Part shown: in pieces, positions 32,920-42,346 of the stretch
Numbering within the stretch: the first letter of the stretch is position 1
Layout of the letters: each line of letters opens with the position of its first letter
Assembly: GCF_001561995.1 (NCBI RefSeq)
Contig: NZ_LLWC01000008.1
Span: forward strand, 248,001-312,000
Length of the DNA stretch: 64,000 bases
Direction of reading: 5' to 3'
DNA from: Polycladidibacter hongkongensis
GTDB taxonomy: Bacteria; Pseudomonadota; Alphaproteobacteria; Rhizobiales; Stappiaceae
Translations under genes and position numbers: made by a program
The notes under the pieces: generated by a model
Seen by the model: the letters and a program-made list of their open reading frames with translations, nothing else
Databases searched by the model: none
Told to the model about the DNA's origin: nothing

Positions 32920-34395
32920 ATGTTTCAATCTGCAACCATTCCACAAGAGATTGACCGCAAAGATTATCAAGCCCGGGTGCGCAATTTGCGTAAGACCCTG
33001 TTGGATCTCCAGCATGAGCTGCGAGACAAAAAAAGCTTCGCCACGATTATTCTGCTTGCTGGGTTGGACGGTGCAGGCAAAGGTGCGGCAATCTCACGCC
33101 TCTATGAATGGATGGACACGCGCTATCTTACCTGTAACGCGTATCTTGAAAAGCCGGGGGAGGAAGAGCGCTTGCGCCCCGCGATGTGGCGATATTGGCG
33201 CGACCTTCCCTCACGCGGCGAAACGGCTATTGTCTTTGGCAGTTGGTATCAGCACCCCTTAAAAGCCGCGGTTCTGGATAAGATTGATCAACAAACACTG
33301 GAGCATGAATTGCATGCAATCAATCGCTTTGAGGAAATGCTGGCCAATGAAAACGTGCTGCTGCTAAAATTCTGGTTCACCCTTCCAGAAGAGGAGCAGG
33401 AGCATCGCCTCAAGCGTCTTAGTGAAGGCAAAGAGCAAGAGCGCCACTATCTGGAAGAGTGGTCCTCCGTCAAAAACCACGATAGCGCCCAAAAAATTGG
33501 TGAGACCACCGCGCTTCACACCAGTACCGGCTACGCGCCGTGGTACGTTATTCCATCAAGCTCGCCGCAGCAGCGAGACCTCGCACTGGCCGAAACCATT
33601 GCGCAGGCAATGCAGCGAAAACTAGAGACCTCTAGCCTCGCGCAGCCTCTCGCCGCACCAGCCGTGTTGCCGCGTTTGGCCAGCGGCGCTACCATCAAGG
33701 CAATCGAACTTTCTGCATCATTAGATAAGCCGCTATACAAGCAAGAGCTCCCTCGTTGGCAAGAGCGCCTATCTGGATATGTTGATAGCAAAGCGTTCCG
33801 CAAGCGCTCGCTGATTTGTGTTTTCCAAGGCAATGATGCCGCAGGCAAAGGGGGCTCCATTCGCCGCCTAACAGCGCCGCTTGATCCGAGATTTTATAAG
33901 GTGTATCCCGTTGCTGCGCCGAATGAAGTGGAGCGGTTGCATCCATATCTTTGGCGCTTTTGGCAAAAGGTACCACGCCTTGGCCATACTGCGATTTTTG
34001 ACCGCTCTTGGTATGAGCGCGTATTGGTTGAGCGGGTTGAGGGGTTCTGTTCAGAGGCGGATTGGATGCGCGCTTACAGCGAGATTAACAGCTTCGAGCG
34101 CGAGTTAAAGGATGCGGGCGCCATCATTTGCAAGTTTTGGCTGGCAATCTCGGAGGATGAACAGCTCAAGCGCTTCAAGGATCGCGAAAAAACCGATTAC
34201 AAGAACTACAAGATCACGCCAGAGGATTGGCGCAATCGCTTGCGCTGGGATGACTATGAAATCGCCGCAGGTGACATGATTGACCGTACGTCCACACCTT
34301 ATGCGCCGTGGACGCTGGTTTCTTCGCAGGATAAGCGCCATGCGCGCGTGGAGGTTTTACGCACGGTCTGCAACGCTTTGCAAGCCCAGCTCTAG
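32920..34395 (+). CDS. pap: Polyphosphate:AMP phosphotransferase (two-domain PPK2, class II)
   Basis: Transfers phosphate from polyphosphate to AMP giving ADP. 491 residues with two PPK2 modules in tandem. The N-terminal module has Walker A LDGAGKGAAIS but FGSWYQHPL where the active DRSWY would be. The C-terminal module has both GNDAAGKGGSIRR and FDRSWYERV, so it should be the catalytic one, as described for class II enzymes. The lid segment with DYKNYKITPEDW is also seen. Weak Shine-Dalgarno. Last four bases overlap the convergent FAD oxidoreductase gene. Confidence 0.92.
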   Translation: MFQSATIPQEIDRKDYQARVRNLRKTLLDLQHELRDKKSFATIILLAGLDGAGKGAAISRLYEWMDTRYLTCNAYLEKPGEEERLRPAMWRYWRDLPSRGETAIVFGSWYQHPLKAAVLDKIDQQTLEHELHAINRFEEMLANENVLLLKFWFTLPEEEQEHRLKRLSEGKEQERHYLEEWSSVKNHDSAQKIGETTALHTSTGYAPWYVIPSSSPQQRDLALAETIAQAMQRKLETSSLAQPLAAPAVLPRLASGATIKAIELSASLDKPLYKQELPRWQERLSGYVDSKAFRKRSLICVFQGNDAAGKGGSIRRLTAPLDPRFYKVYPVAAPNEVERLHPYLWRFWQKVPRLGHTAIFDRSWYERVLVERVEGFCSEADWMRAYSEINSFERELKDAGAIICKFWLAISEDEQLKRFKDREKTDYKNYKITPEDWRNRLRWDDYEIAAGDMIDRTSTPYAPWTLVSSQDKRHARVEVLRTVCNALQAQL

Positions 34396-35579
34396 ACAAC
34401 GTTTTTCTCTAGCAAAGGGGTGCCATTCCAAAAACGCTCAATAGAGAGCGGAGTAAGATCAAGGCTTTGATAGGTGCCTGTGGCGATGTGTTCTGCGAGC
34501 CCCCGCCCCACAGCAGGCGCTTGCTGCAATCCGTGTCCAGAAAAGCCAAGCGCCAGATAAAAACCTTCCAGTTGCGGCACTGGCCCGACAAATGCATTTT
34601 GATCGAACCCGTTCATGTCGTAATGCCCTGCCCACGCCAGTCCGGGCCGCAAGCTTTCAAATGCGGGGATACGGTGGGCAAGGCGAGGCCATAGCTCCTC
34701 CATGAAAAAGTCATGCTCTACGGCGAAGTCAAAACACTCGGGATCTTTATTTGCCGCAGGGGCGCAGCCGCAGATATAGCTCTTTCCCTCAGGCCGCACG
34801 TAAAACCCGCTTGGATCCACCAATAGAGGGAGGTTTCGAATTTCCTCTTTGCATTCAAATGGAAAGATCATTCGCTTTTGGCTGGTTATGGGCAGGTCAA
34901 GCCCTGCACTTCGGCACAGAGCTGCCCCGCCAGATGCCCCGGCCGTATTGACAAATATCTCCGTCTGCAGCTGCTCGCCGCCTTCCAGCTGCACCAGCCA
35001 TCCGCATTCATTTTTTTTCAAGCCCTCTACAACGCCTTGCACATAGCGAACGCCCAAAGATCTTGCTTTGCGGCGAAACGCCTGCATCAGCCCGTAGCCG
35101 TCAAACCATCCCTCCCCACTTGTTCCATAGCAGCCCGCTTCAATACCATCCGTATTCAGCCATGGATAACGCTGGGCGAGCTGCGCCCGCGAATAGCAGG
35201 TGATATCTGCGCCAAATGACCTTTGCAGCTGATGGTTTTGATTGAGCTGCTGCGCACCGGCCTTGCTCGCAAGGAAGAGATAACCGCCCTCCACCAGATC
35301 GATATGTGGCGCATCGCCACTAACAGCCAAGTGCTTGCCAATATCGCGCAGGAAGGCAATGCTAAACTGTGAAATGCTGATGTTGATCGCGCTTGAGAAT
35401 TGCTGGCGAATAGAGGCTGCCGAGCGCGCAGACGCGCAGAGCTGATAGCTTGGATCTTTCTCGATGACGATGATTTCACCAGAGAAATCAGGGTGGTTTG
35501 CAAGGAAATAGGCGGTAGCGCTGCCCATCACCGCTCCACCGGCAATGACCACACGCCTGCCCCGTTGCGGCTGTGTCAT
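34392..35579 (-). CDS. DAO-family FAD-dependent oxidoreductase, possibly pipecolate oxidase
   Basis: About 395 residues, amine/amino-acid oxidase of the D-amino-acid/sarcosine oxidase family. The FAD site is VIAGGAVMGSATAYFL, followed by ASARSAASIRQQFSS, and the C-terminus carries LGFSGHGLQQAPAVGRGLAEHI. ATG at 35579 follows GGAGGG. It lies downstream of gcdH and the AmaB-type gene; in Pseudomonas putida an oxidase of this class (AmaA) converts L-pipecolate to piperideine-6-carboxylate, the AmaB substrate. That role here is inference; sarcosine, dimethylglycine or other amines are possible. A hairpin separates it from gcdH. Confidence 0.8.
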   Translation of the reverse strand: MTQPQRGRRVVIAGGAVMGSATAYFLANHPDFSGEIIVIEKDPSYQLCASARSAASIRQQFSSAINISISQFSIAFLRDIGKHLAVSGDAPHIDLVEGGYLFLASKAGAQQLNQNHQLQRSFGADITCYSRAQLAQRYPWLNTDGIEAGCYGTSGEGWFDGYGLMQAFRRKARSLGVRYVQGVVEGLKKNECGWLVQLEGGEQLQTEIFVNTAGASGGAALCRSAGLDLPITSQKRMIFPFECKEEIRNLPLLVDPSGFYVRPEGKSYICGCAPAANKDPECFDFAVEHDFFMEELWPRLAHRIPAFESLRPGLAWAGHYDMNGFDQNAFVGPVPQLEGFYLALGFSGHGLQQAPAVGRGLAEHIATGTYQSLDLTPLSIERFWNGTPLLEKNVV

Positions 35580-35648
35580 GTTCCCTCCCAAAAACAAAAC
35601 AAAGCGCAACTGCCAAAGCAGCTACTGGGTTTTACGCAAAATGCCACA

Positions 35649-35670
35649 GGGCGCCCGCCGTGGGGCGCCC
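35649..35670 (-). terminator. Perfect hairpin after gcdH
   Basis: GGGCGCCC-GCCGTG-GGGCGCCC, eight G/C pairs with a six-base loop, 19 bases beyond the gcdH stop on its transcript. Only a short T-run (ATTTT) follows further downstream, so readthrough into the FAD oxidoreductase is likely partial. Confidence 0.65.
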
Positions 35671-35688
35671 ATGCTTCTATCCGTAAAC

Positions 35689-36912
35689 TTAGAAGAATGC
35701 CTGCAGGCCGGTTTGTGCCCGCCCGAGGATCAATGCATGCACATCATGCGTGCCTTCATAGGTATTTACCGTTTCCAGATTCTGCGCGTGGCGCATCACC
35801 ATAAACTCCTCGGAAATGCCATTGCCTCCATGCATATCGCGCGCCACCCGGGCAATATCCAACGCCTTGCCACAGTTGTTGCGTTTAACGATGGAGATCA
35901 TTTCCGGTGCCACTTTGCCCGCGTCGAACAACTGCCCGACACGCAGCGAGGCTTGCAAGCCAAGCGAAATCTCGGTTTGCATATCCGCCAACTTCTTCTG
36001 AAACAGCTGCGTTTGAGCCAACGGTCTGCCAAACTGTTTGCGGTCCAGCCCGTATTGCCGTGCCCGGTGCCAGCAATCCTCCGCCGCGCCCAAAACCCCC
36101 CAAGAGATGCCATAGCGCGCCCTGTTCAGGCAGCCAAATGGCCCTTTAAGGCCGGAAACATTTGGTAACAGCGCATCTTCGCTCACCTCGACGCCGTCCA
36201 TAACGATCTCGCCGGTTATCGAGGCGCGCAGCGATAACTTCCCGCCGATCTTGGGTGCGCTCAGCCCCTTAAGGCCTTTATCAAGCACAAAACCGCGGAT
36301 CTGGTTATCATGCGCCTCGGACTTTGCCCAAACAACAAACACATCGGCAATGGGCGAATTTGAAATCCACATCTTGGTACCGGTGAGACGGTAACCGCCA
36401 TCAATTTTCTCAGCGCGGCTGCGCATGCCCGCAGGGTCAGAGCCCGCGTCCGGCTCAGTAAGGCCAAAACAGCCCACATATTCGCCACTTGCCAATTTAG
36501 GCAGGTATTTGCGGCGCTGCTCTTCAGAGCCGTAGGCGTAAATCGGATACATCACCAGCGAAGATTGCACACTCATCATAGAGCGATAACCGCTGTCCAC
36601 ACGCTCCACTTCGCGGGCAATGAGCCCGTAAGAAACATAGGATGCGCCGGCGCAGCCGTAGTCTTCGGGCAGCGTTACCCCCAATAGGCCGAGCTCGCCC
36701 ATTTCGTTAAAGATCGCCCGGTCTGTGGTCTCCTCCCGGTAGGCCTCGATCACGCGCGGAAGCAATTTCTCCTGGGCGTAGGCCCGCGCGCTTTCCTTGA
36801 TCAGGGTTTCATCTTCGCCCAGCTGCTCACGTAGCAAGAACGCGTCTTCCCAATCAAAAACTCCCCCACCTGCAGGGTTGCCAAGAGGCGTACTACTCAT
36901 CTTAGTCAACAT
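35689..36912 (-). CDS. gcdH: Glutaryl-CoA dehydrogenase
   Basis: Acyl-CoA dehydrogenase-fold flavoenzyme that oxidises and decarboxylates glutaryl-CoA to crotonyl-CoA, 407 residues. Typical are [57 protein letters not shown], the glutarate-side motif [16 protein letters not shown], and the catalytic Glu in [20 protein letters not shown] at 36912 overlaps the preceding dehydrogenase stop by 11 bases and has GGGGGTG eight bases upstream; ATG 36900 is an alternative. Lysine and tryptophan degradation pass through this step; the neighbour AmaB favours lysine. Confidence 0.94.
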   Translation of the reverse strand: MLTKMSSTPLGNPAGGGVFDWEDAFLLREQLGEDETLIKESARAYAQEKLLPRVIEAYREETTDRAIFNEMGELGLLGVTLPEDYGCAGASYVSYGLIAREVERVDSGYRSMMSVQSSLVMYPIYAYGSEEQRRKYLPKLASGEYVGCFGLTEPDAGSDPAGMRSRAEKIDGGYRLTGTKMWISNSPIADVFVVWAKSEAHDNQIRGFVLDKGLKGLSAPKIGGKLSLRASITGEIVMDGVEVSEDALLPNVSGLKGPFGCLNRARYGISWGVLGAAEDCWHRARQYGLDRKQFGRPLAQTQLFQKKLADMQTEISLGLQASLRVGQLFDAGKVAPEMISIVKRNNCGKALDIARVARDMHGGNGISEEFMVMRHAQNLETVNTYEGTHDVHALILGRAQTGLQAFF

Positions 36913-38440
36913 CGAATTTCACCCCCTGAGCGAGCGGCAATGCGCCGGAATAGTTGATAGTGTTGGTCGCGCGGCGCATGTATGCCTTCCAGGCATCCGA
37001 GCCGGATTCGCGCCCGCCACCGGTTTCTTTCTCACCGCCAAATGCACCGCCAATCTCGGCGCCAGAAGGGCCGATGTTCACGTTGGCAATGCCGCAGTCG
37101 GAGCCGGTTGCAGAGGTAAACAGCTCAGCCTCTGCCAAGGAATTGGTGAAGATAGAAGAGGACAAACCGGCGCCAACTTCATTTTGCAGCGCAATAGCCT
37201 CTTCAATGCTCTCATAGCGCATGATGTAGAGGATCGGCGCAAAGGTCTCTTCCAGTACGGGGCCCACTTGTCCGGACATCTCTACAAGGGCTGGCGCGAC
37301 ATAATACGCTTCAGGCATTTCCTCGCTCAACACGCGCTCGCCGCCATGAACAACGCCGCCAGCCGCTTTTGCCGCCTCAAGTGCTGCTTGCATTCCCTCA
37401 TAGGCGTCTTTGTCGATAAGCGGGCCAATCAGTGTTTCCGCTTCGGTTGGAGCGCCAATGGTGACAGAGCTGTAAGCAGCTTTAAGGCGCGGTATCAAAC
37501 TGTCATAGACACTTGAATGAACGAACAGGCGGCGCAGGGTCGTGCAGCGCTGCCCGGCGGTGCCCATTGCTGCAAAGGCAACACCGCGTAAGGTCAGATC
37601 AAGATCAGCAGAAGGCGCAACAATTGCGGCGTTGTTGCCACCAAGCTCTAGAATGGAGCGGCCAAATCTCGCCGCCACTTTGGGCCCGACAATACGGCCC
37701 ATGCGCGTGGAGCCCGTCGCCGAAAGCACTGGCACGCGCGTATCTTCCACCAGCGCATTGCCGATTTCTGCGTGCCCTTGCACCACACCAAGCAATCCGG
37801 CAGGAGCATCCTCGCCAAATTTGGCGACTGCCTTTGCAAAGAGCGCTTCAACGGCCAATGCGGTAAGCGGGGTTTTTTCCGATGGTTTCCAAACAACGCT
37901 GTCGCCGCAAACCAATGCCAGCGCCGCATTCCAAGACCAAACCGCCACTGGGAAGTTGAAGGCAGAGATAACACCCACAACACCGCAGGGGTGCCATGTT
38001 TCCATCATCCGGTGGCCGGGCCGTTCAGTAGCGATGGTGAGGCCGTAAAGCTGGCGCGAAAGCCCAACGGCAAAATCGCAGATATCAATCATTTCCTGAA
38101 CTTCGCCAAGCCCTTCGGAAAGGATTTTGCCCGCCTCGATAGAGACCAGTAGGCCAAGATCTTCTTTGTGGGTGCGCAGCTCTTCTCCAAGCAGCCGCAC
38201 CAACTCGCCGCGGCGCGGAGCAGGTACAGAGCGCCAGCGCAAATACGCAGCATGCGCGGCGTCTACCGCTGTGGTGACATCTGCAACGCGGCTTTCACTG
38301 ACATTGGCCACAACGGCGCCGTTGATGGGCGAGCGCGCTGCCAGACTGCCCCCTTGCAATTGATCGCCGTCAACGCCCATTCGGGCAAGAAGCGCGTGCG
38401 TTTGCGCCTCAAGCTTGGATAAATCGAGTGTTTGCGCCAT
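36902..38440 (-). CDS. amaB: Piperideine-6-carboxylate / aminoadipate-semialdehyde dehydrogenase (AmaB, ALDH7)
   Basis: NAD-dependent aldehyde dehydrogenase, about 512 residues. ALDH7 features: [33 protein letters not shown], catalytic Glu in LELGGNN, catalytic Cys in [12 protein letters not shown], and C-terminal [36 protein letters not shown]. This subfamily oxidises L-piperideine-6-carboxylate (aminoadipate semialdehyde) to aminoadipate. Start at 38440 (MAQTLDLSK) with GGAGA upstream. First gene of the operon, overlapping gcdH by 11 bases and divergent from a LysR gene. Confidence 0.9.
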   Translation of the reverse strand: MAQTLDLSKLEAQTHALLARMGVDGDQLQGGSLAARSPINGAVVANVSESRVADVTTAVDAAHAAYLRWRSVPAPRRGELVRLLGEELRTHKEDLGLLVSIEAGKILSEGLGEVQEMIDICDFAVGLSRQLYGLTIATERPGHRMMETWHPCGVVGVISAFNFPVAVWSWNAALALVCGDSVVWKPSEKTPLTALAVEALFAKAVAKFGEDAPAGLLGVVQGHAEIGNALVEDTRVPVLSATGSTRMGRIVGPKVAARFGRSILELGGNNAAIVAPSADLDLTLRGVAFAAMGTAGQRCTTLRRLFVHSSVYDSLIPRLKAAYSSVTIGAPTEAETLIGPLIDKDAYEGMQAALEAAKAAGGVVHGGERVLSEEMPEAYYVAPALVEMSGQVGPVLEETFAPILYIMRYESIEEAIALQNEVGAGLSSSIFTNSLAEAELFTSATGSDCGIANVNIGPSGAEIGGAFGGEKETGGGRESGSDAWKAYMRRATNTINYSGALPLAQGVKFDVD

Positions 38441-38731
38441 GAATTTTTCTCCATTAGCCTGCGTTCGGCCAGTCATTACGTTCTTACCCGTAAGTTTCTT
38501 ATGTCTGAGCCGTATGGCAAAGCTACGGTTCGTCAGCCGTTCATTCTTAATTGGAATGATTAAAGACTTGAAAGTGCTCCTGAAAAGCGTCACAATCACT
38601 AAAAAACAACAGCTTATCTAATGAAATTGTGACATTGGCTTGCAAGAGGGCAGGCCGCATAATTTCCAATAGTAATAAATAAAGGGCGCGGATAGGGACG
38701 CCCCTTGCTGCTTGAGGAGGAGTATTGCAAG
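38441..38731. promoter_or_regulatory. Divergent amaB / lysR control region with spaced inverted repeat
   Basis: 291 bases. Matching arms GTCACAAT (38589-38596) and ATTGTGAC (38626-38633) are separated by 29 bases, a layout that suits a LysR tetramer contacting two half-sites. The segment between is A-rich. Operator function is inferred. Confidence 0.5.
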
Positions 38732-39655
38732 GTGAAACGGGGCTTTATTCCACCGGTCGATAGTTTGATCGCTTTTGAAAGCGCGGCGCGTCATGGCTCA
38801 TTCACGCGCGCCGCCGAAGAGCTGTACCTAACGCAAGGCGCGGTGAGCAAGCAGGTGCGTCTATTGGAAAATCGCCTCGGCGTGGAGCTGTTCAAGCGCG
38901 TACGGCAACGCATCATCCTCACAGATGCCGGACGCTTGTATCTGCATGACATTCGCGGCACCCTCGAAAAAATGACAAGTGCAACGCGGCAGGTCATGTC
39001 CTTTGCTGGCAGCGAGGATGTGCTTAACCTAGCGGTTTTGCCGACTTTCGGCACGCGTTGGCTGGCGCGCCGTCTGCCTCGCTTTCATGAACGCTATCCA
39101 GAGGCAAGCTTCAATCTGTCAGTGCGTTTGCGCCCTTTTGATTTTGCAAGCGAACCTTTTGACGGGGCAATTCACTTCGGCGAACCTGTTTGGGCCGGTG
39201 CGCTTACCGAGCCATTGTTTCCAGAGCAGGTAATCGCAGTATGTTCGCGGGCGTTTCGCGATAGGCACACCATAGAAAAGCCCGCGGATTTGGCGGGTGT
39301 GATGCGCCTGCACCAGTCGACGCGTCAAGATGCGTGGCAAAAGTGGTTCAGTCAGCAGGATCTGGATACAACCCTAGCCTTTCAGGGGCCGCGCTTCGAT
39401 CAGTTTACTATGATCGCCCAAGCCGCCGTTGCGGGCCTAGGCGCGGCGCTGGTGCCAAAGTTCTTTATCGAGGAGGAATTATCCTCAGGAGCTCTTATCC
39501 AGCTGTTTCCGGAGGCCCTCCAAACCTCGCAGGCCTATCACTTTGCCTATCCCGAAAGCCGCGTGATCCGCCCTGTGGTCAAAGCCTTCAAGGCATGGTT
39601 GCAGGAAGAGGCGCGAGAACAAGCCATTGATCGAGAGAGTCTGTTGCCGCGCTAA
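38732..39655 (+). CDS. LysR-family regulator (GcvA-like) of the lysine catabolic genes
   Basis: 307-residue activator/repressor. N-terminal helix-turn-helix: AFESAARHGSFTRAAEELYLTQGAVSKQVRLLENRLGVELF-type, then an effector domain with FGTRWLARRLPRFHERYP and AAVAGLGAALVPKFF, typical of the GcvA subgroup. GTG at 38732 is preceded by GAGGAGGAG nine bases away; an earlier TTG at 38705 is less likely. Divergent from amaB-gcdH and upstream of the crotonase gene, so it probably controls both sides. Confidence 0.92.
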   Translation: MKRGFIPPVDSLIAFESAARHGSFTRAAEELYLTQGAVSKQVRLLENRLGVELFKRVRQRIILTDAGRLYLHDIRGTLEKMTSATRQVMSFAGSEDVLNLAVLPTFGTRWLARRLPRFHERYPEASFNLSVRLRPFDFASEPFDGAIHFGEPVWAGALTEPLFPEQVIAVCSRAFRDRHTIEKPADLAGVMRLHQSTRQDAWQKWFSQQDLDTTLAFQGPRFDQFTMIAQAAVAGLGAALVPKFFIEEELSSGALIQLFPEALQTSQAYHFAYPESRVIRPVVKAFKAWLQEEAREQAIDRESLLPR

Positions 39656-39763
39656 ACCACCAACAGCAGCAGACTTTGGCTAAAGGCTAGCTACATCTGC
39701 CATGCAATTTTGCGTAGTCTTTCCTTCCGAATATGCCTGATCCGTCGTTTTCAAGGAGACGTT

Positions 39764-40537
39764 ATGTCTTACGAGCTACTGATTGCCGAGAAGCAAGAGA
39801 ATATCGCCCTCATCACCTTAAACCGCCCTAAAGCACTTAACGCGTTGAATGAACAGCTGATCAATGAAATCGGCGCGGCGCTGAAGGAGTTTGAGCTGGA
39901 TGATGATGTGGGTGCCATTGTTTTAACCGGTTCGGAGCGCGCCTTCGCGGCTGGGGCTGACATTAAGGCAATGGCAGAGCGCACCTATCCAGATACCTAC
40001 CGCCGCGACTTTATGAGCAATTGGGATGCCATAGCGCAGTGCCGCAAGCCGGTTATCGCCGCCGTTGCCGGTTTTGCCCTTGGTGGCGGTTGCGAGGTTG
40101 CTATGATGTGTGATTTTATTATTGCAGCTGATACGGCCAAGTTTGGCCAACCGGAAATTCAGCTCGGCGTAATCCCCGGGGCAGGCGGATCCCAGCGCCT
40201 CACCCGTTTTGTTGGCAAATCCAAGGCTATGGACATGTGCCTCACCGGGCGGATGATGGATGCAGAAGAAGCCGAGCGCTGCGGCCTTGTTTCTCGTGTG
40301 GTTCCCGCCGATCAACTGCTTGCAGAGGCGATCGCGGCGGCAAAGACCATTGCCGGGTTCTCGCAGCCGGTTTCTATGATGGTAAAAGAGTGTGTTAACC
40401 GGGCTTATGAAACGACACTTGATGAAGGTGTACGTTTTGAGCGCCGTGTTTTCCAATCAACTTTCGCAAGCGCAGATCAGAAGGAAGGAATGAAGGCGTT
40501 TATCGAAAAGAGAAAACCGGTTTTCTCCAACAACTAA
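39764..40537 (+). CDS. Enoyl-CoA hydratase (crotonase)
   Basis: Hydrates short-chain trans-2-enoyl-CoA, about 257 residues. The oxyanion-hole and two catalytic glutamates are visible in [28 protein letters not shown] and [20 protein letters not shown]. Residue pattern [21 protein letters not shown] is typical of short-chain crotonases. GGAG precedes the ATG. Crotonyl-CoA from GcdH is the obvious substrate, giving 3-hydroxybutyryl-CoA, which also connects to PHA metabolism. A role in general beta-oxidation is equally possible. Confidence 0.92.
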   Translation: MSYELLIAEKQENIALITLNRPKALNALNEQLINEIGAALKEFELDDDVGAIVLTGSERAFAAGADIKAMAERTYPDTYRRDFMSNWDAIAQCRKPVIAAVAGFALGGGCEVAMMCDFIIAADTAKFGQPEIQLGVIPGAGGSQRLTRFVGKSKAMDMCLTGRMMDAEEAERCGLVSRVVPADQLLAEAIAAAKTIAGFSQPVSMMVKECVNRAYETTLDEGVRFERRVFQSTFASADQKEGMKAFIEKRKPVFSNN

Positions 40538-40611
40538 CCACAGGTTTGACGAGCCAAACGTGTAACAAGGCTGCGCAAAACTGGTTTTTTGCAGCATTCT
40601 CGGGTTTTTTA

Positions 40612-40639
40612 TTGACGAGCGTTGCGCAGCTGACTATAA
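40612..40639 (+). promoter_or_regulatory. Sigma-70-like promoter for rpsT
   Basis: -35 TTGACG (40612-40617) and -10 CTATAA (40634-40639) with a 16-base spacer. The rpsT start lies about 115 bases downstream, giving a long 5' leader. The call rests on consensus match and position. Confidence 0.65.
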
Positions 40640-40754
40640 GCCGTCCACAACCGATAGCGGGTGACTCTCGCTTTCGCATTCGTTTGACCGGGGCGGCTTT
40701 GGGCGGCCTCGTTCGCGATTTACCAGTGATAACTGACAGATCAGGACAGAGCCC

Positions 40755-41018
40755 ATGGCCAATACACCATCGGCCAAGAAGGCAGCACGCAAGATTGCTA
40801 GCCGGACGGCCATTAACAAGGCTCGCCGTAGCCGCGTTCGTACTTTCGTTCGCGCTGTAGAAGAAGCAATTGCTTCTGGCGATAAAGACAAAGCAGCAGC
40901 AGCATTCAAAGCTGCAATGCCAGAAATCATGCGCGCTGCAGGTAAGGGTGTTATGCACTCCAACACTGCGTCTCGCAAAGTTTCTCGCTTGAGCGCACGC
41001 GTTAAAGCGATTGCTTAA
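40755..41018 (+). CDS. rpsT: 30S ribosomal protein S20
   Basis: Primary 16S rRNA-binding protein of the small subunit body, 87 residues, normal length. Basic helical sequence [20 protein letters not shown], then [21 protein letters not shown] and the C-terminal [22 protein letters not shown] follows a short purine stretch (GGACAGAG). It has its own promoter and a strong terminator, so it is monocistronic. Neighbouring dnaA is a common alphaproteobacterial arrangement. Confidence 0.98.
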   Translation: MANTPSAKKAARKIASRTAINKARRSRVRTFVRAVEEAIASGDKDKAAAAFKAAMPEIMRAAGKGVMHSNTASRKVSRLSARVKAIA

Positions 41019-41036
41019 CAGCCTTTAATTGGTTTT

Positions 41037-41068
41037 AAAAAAGCCCGGCCTTTTGGCCGGGCTTTTTT
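41037..41068 (+). terminator. Strong bidirectional-looking terminator of rpsT
   Basis: A6-GCCCGGCC, loop TTTT, GGCCGGGC-T6: eight G/C-rich pairs flanked by matching A and T runs, so it can work on both strands. Confidence 0.95.
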
Positions 41069-41610
41069 GTTTTCCGCCTAAGTTTTTTCGTCGTTCCATG
41101 AATACAAAATGGGCATTTTTAGCCTGTGGAAGACACGGTTCCCATGACATAATTATACTATACATTTCAATAGGTTAACTGGTGGTCCCCAGATTCCCCT
41201 TCTTTCGAAATGGATTCTACTCGAGTCAAGATCCCCACAGAGAAAAAAAATATTTCGCCTGAAATCAATTCCGTTAACCAAACAGTTAGACAAAAAGTTG
41301 TTTTGTTCAAATGCGTTGGCGGAAAAGCCAGCCAACTGCATTAGGAACTGACTTAGGGTAATTTATGATCTGCTTACCTTCTATTAACCATACTCGCTTG
41401 CAGCCCAAAAACCTGCTGTGTATGCTTAAAAAACTCTCGGGCTTTCAGAAGAAGTAACTCTTTAATCCTGATGTAGTGATTTCGAAATTCCTACGTGAAT
41501 GCAATAGGATCGCTAAGATCGACTTGTAAGCGCAATGTCGATGCTTGCTTTCATTTGTCTTCTTGGCAGGATTCGAAGGCACCAAAAAAGAAACACTAGG
41601 CAAGGCCTAG
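41069..41610. other. Gene-free A/T-rich segment between rpsT and rhodanese gene
   Basis: 542 bases with no credible gene. TTAACC-type motifs occur three times: GGTTAA at 41173-41178 (minus orientation), TTAACCAA at 41274-41281 and TTAACCAT at 41384-41391. The last equals the CtrA half-site reported in alphaproteobacteria. I found no consensus DnaA box (TTATCCACA). A CTAGGC-AAG-GCCTAG hairpin (41596-41610) ends directly at the rhodanese start. It could hold replication-control elements, but this is unproven. Confidence 0.4.
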
Positions 41611-42081
41611 GTGATAGTACGGGGCGTGCAAATAGAGATGGATGCAGTGGTGCAAACCTATGCAGGAGATGTCAGCGTTGAAGTTGCGTATGCGGCACTT
41701 GGCGCAGATGACAAGGCGGTGCTGGTGGATGTACGCACAGAGGCGGAGTGGACTTTCGTTGGCGTGCCAGACCTGTCGGTCTTCGATAAGCAAACCATTC
41801 TTATCGAATGGCAGCAGTTTCCCTCTTCCCTGCTCAATGAAGGTTTTGCTGAGCAACTTTCTTCGTTGCTAGCGCAAAAAGGTCTTGACGAGCGCACGCC
41901 AATCTACTTTTTGTGCCGGTCTGGCGCACGCAGCCGAAATGCTGCAGTTGCGATGACCGCTCATGGCTATCAGTCCTGTTTTAACATTCAAGAAGGCTTT
42001 GAAGGGCCATTGGATGAGGTGGGGCATCGGGGCGGGATCTCCGGTTGGAAGACTTCGGGCTTTCCTTGGAGACAAAGTTAG
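41611..42081 (+). CDS. Rhodanese-like domain protein
   Basis: Single-domain sulfurtransferase-fold protein of up to 156 residues. It has VLVDVRTEAEW near the start, the active loop CRSGARSRNAA with the persulfide-carrying Cys, and the C-terminal extension GHRGGISGWKTSGFPW typical of proteobacterial rhodaneses. The start is uncertain: GTG 41611 after AGG, GTG 41626, or ATG 41638 (MDAVVQTYAGD). Lies upstream of dnaA on the same strand but separated by 265 bases. Sulfur donor and acceptor are unknown. Confidence 0.85.
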   Translation: MIVRGVQIEMDAVVQTYAGDVSVEVAYAALGADDKAVLVDVRTEAEWTFVGVPDLSVFDKQTILIEWQQFPSSLLNEGFAEQLSSLLAQKGLDERTPIYFLCRSGARSRNAAVAMTAHGYQSCFNIQEGFEGPLDEVGHRGGISGWKTSGFPWRQS

Positions 42082-42158
42082 CACTCTAAAGATTTATGGA
42101 AGAGCCATGGCGTTTTCGACGTGACTGAGCCGACAAGGCTTCTTCCAAGAAACAAGCT

Positions 42159-42223
42159 GCACCAATGATTGGTGCGTTGGCTGCGCAAGTTTCAGTGCAG
42201 CTCCAAAAAATGGCAATTTGCCA
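42159..42223. promoter_or_regulatory. Two perfect palindromes upstream of dnaA
   Basis: GCACCAAT-G-ATTGGTGC at 42159-42175 and TGGCAA-T-TTGCCA at 42211-42223, both perfect with a single central base, 124-190 bases before the dnaA ATG. They are good candidates for operators controlling dnaA transcription. No regulator is assigned. Confidence 0.5.
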
Positions 42224-42346
42224 AGAAATAGTATGGGTCGTTCTGCGGCTCAAAGGCAGCAATTCTCCAGCAAGGCCAAGGGCTCGTGCTGGTATAGAAA
42301 AATGGGCGTCTGTGGCGGAATGCCCATATGTATTTAGGAGGCGATT

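Noticed and set aside
36797-37516. 239-codon plus-strand frame over gcdH and amaB
   Set aside because: Antisense to two clear enzyme genes with intact catalytic motifs; no recognisable domain.
41153-41341. 62-codon minus-strand frame between rpsT and rhodanese
   Set aside because: No Shine-Dalgarno or motif; length is within chance expectation.
41069-42346. Chromosomal origin with DnaA boxes upstream of dnaA
   Set aside because: I could not find TTATCCACA or a one-mismatch cluster on either strand; GATCCCCACA near 41229 has too many mismatches.
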